A stretch of 5,425 nucleotides of DNA, taken from NCBI GenBank assembly GCA_023428365.1, contig JAEYYQ010000582.1:1-5425 (forward strand), given 5' to 3'. The number at the start of each line of letters is the position of its first letter. Positions within the stretch are counted from its first letter, which is position 1. The DNA comes from Pseudomonadota bacterium. Its GTDB lineage: Bacteria > Pseudomonadota > Alphaproteobacteria > Rhizobiales > Hyphomicrobiaceae. A program made the position numbers and the translations under genes. The notes beneath the pieces are model-generated. The model did no database searches and was not told where the DNA came from. It saw only the letters and a list, made by a program, of their open reading frames with translations. This document shows, in pieces, positions 1 through 5,376 of the stretch.

Positions 1-64
1 CGCGCAGCTGATCGGCGGTCTCTCCGAGATCAAAATTAAATGAGGGCAGGGCGTTGGGGATCAT
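1..64 (-). CDS. Acyl-CoA dehydrogenase, probably isovaleryl-CoA dehydrogenase (5' end only)
   Basis: Only the first 21 codons are inside the window; the gene runs leftward off the edge. Read on the minus strand from the ATG at 64-62, the protein begins MIPNALPSFNFDLGETADQL. The core NFDLGETAD followed by a leucine/arginine is a typical N-terminus of proteobacterial isovaleryl-CoA dehydrogenases and related FAD-dependent acyl-CoA dehydrogenases, which oxidise isovaleryl-CoA to 3-methylcrotonyl-CoA in leucine breakdown. The start is supported by a GGTGGAGA ribosome site (minus strand 76-69), with GGAG 5 bases before the ATG, and by a leftward promoter at 122-150. No catalytic residue or FAD-binding segment is visible, so the family call rests on the N-terminal signature alone. 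Another acyl-CoA dehydrogenase subfamily is possible. Confidence 0.62.
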   Translation of the reverse strand, partial: MIPNALPSFNFDLGETADQLR

Positions 65-68
65 GGCG

Positions 69-76
69 TCTCCACC
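69..76 (-). promoter_or_regulatory. Shine-Dalgarno site of the acyl-CoA dehydrogenase gene
   Basis: The minus strand reads GGTGGAGA here. Its GGAG core (73-70) lies 5 bases before the ATG at 64-62. This fixes the start codon of the partial leftward gene. Confidence 0.65.
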
Positions 77-121
77 CGGCTTGTTGAACGTCGGCTTCTT
101 GCATCGGCTCTTGTCTGGGAC

Positions 122-150
122 CTTATAGGTAGTCTCATTCGCCTTGTCAG
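122..150 (-). promoter_or_regulatory. Sigma-70-like promoter reading leftward
   Basis: On the minus strand, CTGACA (150-145) and TATAAG (127-122) are separated by exactly 17 bases. Each hexamer matches the sigma-70 consensus at five of six positions. Transcription would start near 115 and give a leader of about 50 bases before the acyl-CoA dehydrogenase ATG. The element lies in the 96-base gap between two divergent genes, so a regulator bound here could affect both. I see no clear operator palindrome in the gap. The call rests on the hexamers and spacing only. Confidence 0.55.
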
Positions 151-160
151 GTAAGGTCAC

Positions 161-649
161 GTGTCTGAAACCCCACCCAATGGACAATTCGCTCGTCCGA
201 CGCAGTTCCCCTGGCCTCCGGTCCTGCTGGTTCTGGTCGTCGCCGGCGCGTGGGTGCTGCAAGCGAGTTATCCTCTGACGTGGCCTGGATTGGACGACCT
301 GCCAGCGCGCATCGCTGGTCTGGGCCTCGGACTTGCGGGAATAGCCCTTCTGGTGTGGTCGGCATTAACTTTGCGTCGCGCACAAACGACGATCCTTCCC
401 CACGCCGGGGCATCCGTACTGGTCACCGACGGGCCATTTCGCTTCCGCCGCAATCCCATTTATCTGGCCGACATGCTGATCCTGATCGGTCTTGCCGAGC
501 TGACCAAGAACATCTGGATCGTCGTCCTCATTCCGGTGTTCGCCGTGCTGGTTACGTGGCTGGCCATCATCCCCGAAGAGAAGCACCTCTCAGCCCGCTT
601 CGGTGATGCTTATCGCGTTTACAAGGAACGGACGCGGCGGCTGATCTAG
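161..649 (+). CDS. ICMT/PEMT-family integral membrane methyltransferase
   Basis: This 162-residue protein has four probable membrane helices, at about residues 20-36, 50-71, 102-114 and 118-137. The family signature sits between helices 2 and 3 as GPFRFRRNPIY (91-101), and the matching acidic pair E139-E140 starts the C-terminal segment, which ends in FGDAYRVYKERTRR. In isoprenylcysteine carboxyl methyltransferases and phospholipid methyltransferases these two motifs form the S-adenosylmethionine site at the membrane face. The length is usual for the short bacterial members. Bacteria generally lack prenylated CaaX proteins, so the substrate cannot be named; a lipid or small lipophilic molecule is possible. 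The start is GTG: an in-frame TAA at 152-154 makes it the first possible start, and only a weak AAGG lies before it. It is divergent from the dehydrogenase gene and 52 bases before hrpB, so it may be transcribed with hrpB. Confidence 0.82.
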   Translation: MSETPPNGQFARPTQFPWPPVLLVLVVAGAWVLQASYPLTWPGLDDLPARIAGLGLGLAGIALLVWSALTLRRAQTTILPHAGASVLVTDGPFRFRRNPIYLADMLILIGLAELTKNIWIVVLIPVFAVLVTWLAIIPEEKHLSARFGDAYRVYKERTRRLI

Positions 650-701
650 CGAGCCGCAAGACCGTTGACGCGCGAAGCGGAATACCCGCGTATCTGCGCC
701 C

Positions 702-3173
702 ATGCATTTCGAGACCTCCCTGCCGATCGACAGCGTCCTCGGCGACATTGATGCCGCGCTGACGACGCACACGTCCGCCGTCCTGGTCGCGCCTCCGGGC
801 GCTGGCAAGACGACGCGTGTTCCGTTGGCTCTGCTGGAGGCCGCCTGGCTGTCAGGCCGCAAGGTCCTCGTGCTGGAACCCCGGCGGCTGGCGGCCCGCG
901 CGGCTGCCAATCGCATGGCACTGTCACTGGGTGAACCCCTCGGACAAGCCATCGGCCTGCGCGCGCGACTGAACTCCAAGGTCGGTCCCAAAGGCCGGAT
1001 CGAGGTGATCACCGAGGGGGTATTCACGCGCATGATCCTCGACGATCCGGAATTGTCTGGCGTCGGCGCGATCCTGTTCGACGAGTTCCACGAACGCTCA
1101 CTCGACGCCGATCTCGGCCTCGCGCTGGCGCTCGATACCCAATCCGCGCTGCGCGAGGATCTGCGCATTCTCGTGATGTCCGCCACACTCGACGGCGCGC
1201 GGGTCGCAAGCCTGCTCGGCGATGCGCCGGTGATTGAAAGTGAGGGCCGCAGCTTTCCCGTCGAGACGCGCTACCTCGGTCGTGATCCATCACAACGGAT
1301 CGAAGATCAGATGACAGCAGCGATCATCACTGCGATGCGCGGCGAAACCGGTTCGGTCCTGGCCTTCCTGCCAGGGCAAGGCGAAATCCGTCGTGTTGCC
1401 GAACGGCTCGCCGAACGCATCAACAATCCCGCAACGACAATCGCACCGCTGTACGGAGGTCTCGATATACGGGCGCAGGACGAAGCTGTGGCTCCGGCCA
1501 AGCCGGGCGAGCGCAAGATCGTTCTGGCCACGTCCATCGCGGAAACATCGTTGACCATCGACGGCGTTCGCATCGTTATCGACAGCGGCCTCGCTCGCGT
1601 ACCGCGTTATGAGCCCGACGTCGGCGTAACGCGGCTGGAGACGGTCCGTGTCTCGCGCGCGTCGGCCGACCAGCGGCGCGGACGTGCGGGCCGCACCGAA
1701 CCGGGCATCTGCTATCGGCTGTGGGACGAACCCGTAACCGCAAGCCTTCCGGCCTTCGCCGAACCGGAAATTCGCAACGCCGATTTGTCCAGCCTGCTGC
1801 TCGATTGTGCGGCCTGGGGCACGACCGACCCGCGACAACTTTCCTGGCTCGATCCGCCGGGCGATGCCCCCCTCGCGGCGGCACGGCGCGAACTTCAGGA
1901 TCTCGGCGCCCTCGACGGCGATGGCCGTATTACATCGATGGGGCAGCGTCTGCGCACCATGCCTCTGCCGCCGCGTCTCGCGCGTATGGTGCTGTCGGCG
2001 GCGGATCATGGCGCTGCCGCAGAGGCCGCCGATATCGCCGCCGTGATCGTGGAACGCGGCCTCGGCGGAAACGACGTGGATCTCACGTCCCGACTGAGCG
2101 CATTCCAGCGTGATCGCTCACGACGCGCCGAGGACATGCGGCGGCTGTCTGCAAACTGGGCGCGGACGGCATCGGTTGGTTCAAAACGCGTCGAATCTTC
2201 TGCGCTCCCATCTACGGCGGCTCTGCTCGCGCTGGCCTTTCCGGAACGAATAGCCAAAGCCCGCGGGGCGCCTGGTCAGTTCCTCCTCGCGAACGGACGC
2301 GGCGCTTCTCTCGATCCGACGCATGCACTGGCGCGCGCGCCGTATCTGGTCGTCGCCGAGTTGCAGGGCAGCGCTGCCGCCAGCCGGATATTGCTTGCGG
2401 CAGCAAGCGACGAGCCCGAGATCCTGGCCATTGCCGGCAGTCGCATGACCGAAACCGACGAGATCACATTTGACCGGAATGCAGCGGCATTGCGCGCACG
2501 GCGCGTCCGTCGGCTGGATGCTATTGCCTTGTCGAGCGAACCGCGTCCGGTTCCCTCCGAAATGGCGGCCGAGGCACTCGCAAACGGGATCGCGAGCTTG
2601 GGCGTGGATCGGTTGCCATGGAGCAAAGCCCAGCATCAGTTGCGCGAGCGCGTTGCGTTTCTGCGTAATGTCGCCCCCGATGCGTGGCCCGATCTTTCGG
2701 ATACCGCGCTGACAGCGACAATCGTCGATTGGCTCGCGCCTTATCTGACAAACAAAACCCGATTGGCGGACATTATCGCCGAGGATCTTGCTGCGGCGAT
2801 GGATGGTCTGCTCCCCTGGGAAACACGTTGCCGGCTCGATGCGGAGGCGCCCACACATTTTGCGGCCCCGACCGGTCACAATCACGTCATCCATTATGAC
2901 GGACCGGATGCACCTGCGCTGCACATCCGGGTGCAAGAACTGTTTGGCCTTAACCGACATCCGGCAATTGCCAACGGCAAACTACCGCTGACGCTGCATC
3001 TGTTGTCGCCAGCCCATCGTCCCATTCAAATCACCCGCGATTTGCCCGGTTTCTGGCGCGGATCGTGGGCTGGCGTCAAAGCCGAAATGAAGGGCCGCTA
3101 CCCCAGACATCCCTGGCCGGACGACCCCGCATCGGCCGCTCCGACAACCCGCGCAAAACCGCGCGGAACGTGA
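702..3173 (+). CDS. hrpB: ATP-dependent RNA helicase HrpB
   Basis: This 823-residue cytoplasmic DEAH/RHA-type helicase is close to the E. coli HrpB length. Domain 1 carries the Walker A motif APPGAGKTT (30-38, catalytic K36), the Walker B/motif II DEFH (127-130, followed by ERSLDADL) and motif III SAT (160-162). Domain 2 carries FLPG (222-225), motif V around LATSIAETSLTIDGV (275-289) and motif VI QRRGRAGR (324-331). A winged-helix/helical-bundle region follows (about 350-460). The last part is the HrpB-specific C-terminal domain, including FWRGSWAGVK (from about 784) and GRYPRHPWPDDP (about 798-809). DEFH in place of DEAH is normal for HrpB. The family hydrolyses nucleoside triphosphates to remodel RNA; its physiological target is poorly defined. 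ATG 702 is the first ATG after an in-frame TGA at 666-668, and no strong ribosome site is visible. The reading frame is intact. Confidence 0.96.
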   Translation: MHFETSLPIDSVLGDIDAALTTHTSAVLVAPPGAGKTTRVPLALLEAAWLSGRKVLVLEPRRLAARAAANRMALSLGEPLGQAIGLRARLNSKVGPKGRIEVITEGVFTRMILDDPELSGVGAILFDEFHERSLDADLGLALALDTQSALREDLRILVMSATLDGARVASLLGDAPVIESEGRSFPVETRYLGRDPSQRIEDQMTAAIITAMRGETGSVLAFLPGQGEIRRVAERLAERINNPATTIAPLYGGLDIRAQDEAVAPAKPGERKIVLATSIAETSLTIDGVRIVIDSGLARVPRYEPDVGVTRLETVRVSRASADQRRGRAGRTEPGICYRLWDEPVTASLPAFAEPEIRNADLSSLLLDCAAWGTTDPRQLSWLDPPGDAPLAAARRELQDLGALDGDGRITSMGQRLRTMPLPPRLARMVLSAADHGAAAEAADIAAVIVERGLGGNDVDLTSRLSAFQRDRSRRAEDMRRLSANWARTASVGSKRVESSALPSTAALLALAFPERIAKARGAPGQFLLANGRGASLDPTHALARAPYLVVAELQGSAAASRILLAAASDEPEILAIAGSRMTETDEITFDRNAAALRARRVRRLDAIALSSEPRPVPSEMAAEALANGIASLGVDRLPWSKAQHQLRERVAFLRNVAPDAWPDLSDTALTATIVDWLAPYLTNKTRLADIIAEDLAAAMDGLLPWETRCRLDAEAPTHFAAPTGHNHVIHYDGPDAPALHIRVQELFGLNRHPAIANGKLPLTLHLLSPAHRPIQITRDLPGFWRGSWAGVKAEMKGRYPRHPWPDDPASAAPTTRAKPRGT

Positions 3174-3191
3174 AATTCATTCCCATTCGAA

Positions 3192-3209
3192 CTGTCATCA
3201 ACCTGTAAT
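3192..3209 (+). promoter_or_regulatory. PHO box (PhoB binding site) upstream of the first phnD
   Basis: The sequence CTGTCAT-CAAC-CTGTAAT contains two 7-base direct repeats 11 bases apart, which is the geometry of a PhoB box (consensus CTGTCAT-N4-CTGTCAT/C). The first repeat is perfect and the second has one mismatch (A for C). It lies 74 bases before the translation start of phnD, in the only gap between hrpB and the phn genes. No strong -10 hexamer follows at the expected place (the best is near 3219-3225), which fits an activator-dependent promoter. This implies induction under phosphate starvation through PhoR/PhoB. Confidence 0.78.
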
Positions 3210-3249
3210 CCCGCGCCGCTACTCGCACCCCTGAAGGATCCGTCATCCC

Positions 3250-3255
3250 AGGAGG
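3250..3255 (+). promoter_or_regulatory. Shine-Dalgarno site of the first phnD
   Basis: A perfect AGGAGG lies 10 bases before ATG 3266 and 4 bases before an in-frame TTG at 3260. The two candidate starts differ by two residues only. ATG is the stronger codon and is preferred here, but the spacing does not exclude TTG. Confidence 0.75.
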
Positions 3256-3265
3256 TGTTTTGATC

Positions 3266-4228
3266 ATGCGACGCTCTTTTGACCGAGGACTTCTTGCCGT
3301 TGCCGCACTCGCCGCGATGGCAGTGATCAACCCGGCCACAGCGCTCGATCCCCGTTTCAAAGATGCAAATGGCGACATGGTCGCCGATGCGCCCACCGAT
3401 TCTAAGGATTGGATTGATCCGGGCACACTGATCTTCGCGTACACGCCCGTCGAAGACCCGGCCGTTTACGCGAAAGTCTGGGATAGCTTCCTGAAGCACA
3501 TGGAGACAGTGACCGGAAAGAAGGTCCAGTTCTTCCCTGTGCAGTCGAATGCCGCGCAGCTTGAAGCCATGCGTGCAGGCCGCTTGCACGTTGCAGGCTT
3601 CAACACCGGCTCCAATCCACTCGCCGTCAACTGCGCTGGCTTCGTGCCGTTCACGATGATGGCGTCGACGAAGGACGAGTACGGCTACGAGATGGAATTC
3701 ATCACGTATCCGGGTTCGGGTATTGCGAAAATCGAGGACATCAAGGGCAAGAAACTCGCCTTCACCTCGCAGACCTCCAACTCCGGCTTCAAAGCGCCAT
3801 CCGCGCTGCTGAAAGAGAAGTTCGGCATGGAAGCGGAGAAAGATTACGAGCCGGTCTTCTCAGGCAAACACGACAATTCGATCCTCGGCGTTGCCAATAA
3901 GGATTATCCAGCCGCCTCGATCGCCAACTCGGTCAAGCTGCGCATGATCAGCCGTGGCGTCGTGAAGCCGGAACAGCTTGAGGTCATCTATAAGTCAGAG
4001 ACCTTCCCGACCACCGGTTACGGCTACGTTTATAATCTGAAGCCGGAACTGGCTGAGAAGGTGAAGCAGGCGTTCTTCACGTTCAACTGGGACGGTACCG
4101 ATTTGCTGAAGGAGTTCCAGAGCTCCGAGCCGCCGCAGGAAAAGTTCATTCCGATCACCTACCAGCAGCATTGGCAGGTCGTTCGCGACATCGATAAGGC
4201 GATGGGTGTGAAGTACGACTGCAAGTGA
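3266..4228 (+). CDS. phnD: PhnD-type periplasmic phosphonate/phosphite/phosphate substrate-binding protein, copy 1
   Basis: This 320-residue protein is a secreted ABC transporter binding protein. Residues 1-26 form a Sec signal peptide: RR near the N-terminus, a hydrophobic core about 8-21, and a likely cut after ATA before LDPRF. The mature protein opens with an acidic loop, DANGDMVAD (33-41). It then shows PhnD-like elements: the first strand LIFAYTPVEDP (55-65), the ligand-contact region GRLHVAGFNTGSNP (105-118), the anion-binding loop TSQTSNSG (167-174) and SGKHDNSILGVANKD (199-213). By eye the last two align with the STSG and GHETN-AVANK segments of E. coli PhnD. Cysteines C123 and C319 are the only two in the mature protein. 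It follows a PHO box, is closed by a strong terminator, and has a second copy directly after it. The exact ligand cannot be read from the sequence. The start is ATG 3266; TTG 3260 would add two residues. Confidence 0.88.
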   Translation: MRRSFDRGLLAVAALAAMAVINPATALDPRFKDANGDMVADAPTDSKDWIDPGTLIFAYTPVEDPAVYAKVWDSFLKHMETVTGKKVQFFPVQSNAAQLEAMRAGRLHVAGFNTGSNPLAVNCAGFVPFTMMASTKDEYGYEMEFITYPGSGIAKIEDIKGKKLAFTSQTSNSGFKAPSALLKEKFGMEAEKDYEPVFSGKHDNSILGVANKDYPAASIANSVKLRMISRGVVKPEQLEVIYKSETFPTTGYGYVYNLKPELAEKVKQAFFTFNWDGTDLLKEFQSSEPPQEKFIPITYQQHWQVVRDIDKAMGVKYDCK

Positions 4229-4247
4229 TCGTCAGGATTTGACAATT

Positions 4248-4293
4248 GCGCATCACGTCGAGAGCAAACGCGGCGTGATGCGCTTTCATTTTT
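4248..4293 (+). terminator. Strong rho-independent terminator between the two phnD genes
   Basis: The arms GCGCATCACGTCG (4248-4260) and CGGCGTGATGCGC (4271-4283) form a 13-base-pair stem with a single T-G wobble and a 10-base loop. TTTCATTTTT (4284-4293) follows directly. It starts 20 bases after the stop of the first phnD. It should end most transcripts after copy 1, leaving copy 2 and the transporter genes to read-through or their own promoter. Confidence 0.85.
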
Positions 4294-4332
4294 GAACAGA
4301 TCGAGAGAATGGCTTCCACTGTGCGCCTTCAA

Positions 4333-4348
4333 GCTGTTAGGCTGTCAT
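4333..4348 (+). promoter_or_regulatory. Possible imperfect PhoB half-sites upstream of the second phnD
   Basis: A perfect PHO half-site CTGTCAT (4342-4348) is preceded by a near copy, CTGTTAG (4334-4340), giving a tandem 8-base repeat GCTGTTAG-GCTGTCAT. The repeats are 8 bases apart instead of the canonical 11, and no in-phase partner lies 11 bases away on either side. It may be a degenerate PhoB site or a chance match. Its position 51 bases before the ATG and after the terminator is where a promoter for copy 2 would be expected. Confidence 0.33.
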
Positions 4349-4351
4349 ATA

Positions 4352-4375
4352 CGCCGCAGCGGACGATAAGCGGCG
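4352..4375 (+). other. Small hairpin in the leader of the second phnD
   Basis: CGCCGC (4352-4357) and GCGGCG (4370-4375) can pair as a 6-base-pair stem with a 12-base loop, ending 9 bases before the ribosome site at 4385. It could affect translation or message stability. No T-tract follows, so it is not a terminator. A stem this short occurs by chance in GC-rich DNA. Confidence 0.3.
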
Positions 4376-4384
4376 ACCTACAGT

Positions 4385-4390
4385 GGAGGA
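4385..4390 (+). promoter_or_regulatory. Shine-Dalgarno site of the second phnD
   Basis: GGAGGA lies 8 bases before ATG 4399 and 5 bases before the overlapping GTG 4396. It decides the start against the upstream in-frame ATG at 4309, which has no such site and would put 30 hydrophilic residues before the signal peptide. Confidence 0.75.
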
Positions 4391-4398
4391 AATCTGTG

Positions 4399-5367
4399 AT
4401 GCAGCGATCACTCGCCCGCAATCTGTTGACGCTTGCCGTTTTTGGATTTGCTGCAGCAGCGTTGTCGCTGCCAGCATCTGCTCTCGATTCCCGCTTCAAG
4501 GATGCCGACGGCGATCTCGTCGCCGATACACCGACCGATCCCAAGGATTTGGTCGATCCGCCGGTTCTGATCTTCTCATATACGCCCGTCGAGGATCCGG
4601 CCGTTTATGCCAAGGTCTGGGACAGCTTTATCAAGCATATGGAAAAGACCACTGGAAAACGTATCCAGTTTTTCCCGGTACAGTCGAACGCTGCACAGCT
4701 TGAAGCCATGCGCGCCGGACGTTTGCACGTTGCCGGATTTAATTCCGGCTCGAATCCGCTCGCCGTCAATTGCGCGGGCTTCGTACCATTCACGCTGATG
4801 GCGTCGAACAAGGACGAATTCGGCTACGAAATGGAAATCCTCACGTATCCGGGTTCCGGCATCGAAAAGGTCGAGGACATCAAGGGCAAGAAGATGGCCT
4901 TTACCTCGCAAACCTCGAACTCCGGCTACAAGGCGCCATCGGCGCTGCTGCGCGACAAGTTCGGCATGGAAGCGGAGAAAGATTACGAGCCCGTCTTCTC
5001 AGGCAAGCATGACAATTCGATCCTTGGCGTCGCCAACAAGGACTATCCGGCCGCCGCGATCGCCAATTCCGTTAAAGGGCGCATGCTAGCGCGTGGCGTC
5101 ATCAAGCCCGAGCAGATCAAGACAATCTTCAAATCCGATACGTTCCCGACGACCGGTTATGGCTACGTCTATAACCTGAAGCCGGAGCTGGCTGAGAAAA
5201 TCAAGCAGGCGTTCTTCACGTTCAATTGGGAGGGCACCGATCTGCTGAAAGAATTCGCGACCAGCGAGCCTCCGGGCGAAAAGTTCGTTCCAATTACCTA
5301 CAAACAGCATTGGCAGGTTGTCCGCGACATCGACAAAGCGATGGGCGTCCAATATGCCTGCAAATAG
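4399..5367 (+). CDS. phnD: PhnD-type periplasmic phosphonate/phosphite/phosphate substrate-binding protein, copy 2
   Basis: This 322-residue paralog aligns with copy 1 without gaps over the whole mature region; by hand I count about 46 differences in 294 positions (about 84% identity). The signal peptides differ: here MQRSLARNLL starts a hydrophobic stretch ending in PASA, with the likely cut after residue 28 before LDSRF. The acidic loop is DADGDLVAD (35-43). The anion-binding loop TSQTSNSG, the segment SGKHDNSILGVANKD, and both cysteines (C125 and C321) are kept. Differences concentrate just after the acidic loop (WIDPGT versus LVDPPV), at KLRMIS versus KGRMLA, and at LEV versus IKT, which may tune ligand or permease contacts. 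A phnC-like ATPase gene starts 9 bases after the stop, so this copy is probably cotranscribed with the transporter. The start is set by the ribosome site at 4385; a longer version from ATG 4309 is unlikely. Confidence 0.88.
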   Translation: MQRSLARNLLTLAVFGFAAAALSLPASALDSRFKDADGDLVADTPTDPKDLVDPPVLIFSYTPVEDPAVYAKVWDSFIKHMEKTTGKRIQFFPVQSNAAQLEAMRAGRLHVAGFNSGSNPLAVNCAGFVPFTLMASNKDEFGYEMEILTYPGSGIEKVEDIKGKKMAFTSQTSNSGYKAPSALLRDKFGMEAEKDYEPVFSGKHDNSILGVANKDYPAAAIANSVKGRMLARGVIKPEQIKTIFKSDTFPTTGYGYVYNLKPELAEKIKQAFFTFNWEGTDLLKEFATSEPPGEKFVPITYKQHWQVVRDIDKAMGVQYACK

Positions 5368-5368
5368 C

Positions 5369-5372
5369 GGAG
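5369..5372 (+). promoter_or_regulatory. Shine-Dalgarno core of the phnC-like gene
   Basis: GGAG lies directly after the phnD copy 2 stop, 4 bases before ATG 5377 and 10 bases before the in-frame ATG 5383. It supports translation of the next gene from the same message but does not settle which ATG is used. Confidence 0.5.
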
Positions 5373-5376
5373 CATT

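Noticed and set aside
99..129. Rightward promoter TTGCAT with TATAGG before the methyltransferase gene
   Set aside because: The spacing is 19 bases and both hexamers are weak. The same TA-rich bases fit the leftward promoter much better.
637..657. Hairpin GCGGCT/AGCCGC over the stop codon of the methyltransferase gene
   Set aside because: Short stem, 9-base loop and no T-tract. Probably chance in GC-rich DNA.
1080..1091. DEFH in place of DEAH in the helicase motif II
   Set aside because: This looks unusual for a DEAH protein but is the normal form in HrpB proteins, so it is not a novelty.
590..1186. 198-codon open frame on the minus strand across the methyltransferase/hrpB junction
   Set aside because: Serine- and arginine-rich shadow translation over two well-supported genes on the plus strand, with no family features.
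1290..2009. 239-codon open frame on the minus strand inside hrpB
   Set aside because: It is a shadow frame in GC-rich coding DNA: arginine- and alanine-rich, with no recognisable domain, opposite the conserved helicase domains.
2181..2960. 259-codon open frame on the minus strand inside hrpB
   Set aside because: Same reason: no domain, skewed composition, and it is antisense to the intact hrpB C-terminal half.
3149..3166. Hairpin CCGCGC/GCGCGG at the 3' end of hrpB
   Set aside because: A 6-base-pair stem with a 6-base loop inside the coding sequence and no T-tract after it. Not supported as a terminator.
4239..4244. Perfect TTGACA hexamer after phnD copy 1
   Set aside because: No -10-like hexamer lies 16-18 bases downstream; that space is occupied by the terminator hairpin.
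4309..4398. N-terminal extension of phnD copy 2 from ATG 4309 (30 extra residues)
   Set aside because: It lacks a ribosome site, puts charged hydrophilic residues before an evident signal peptide, has no counterpart in copy 1, and overlaps the likely promoter region. ATG 4399 with GGAGGA 8 bases upstream is better.
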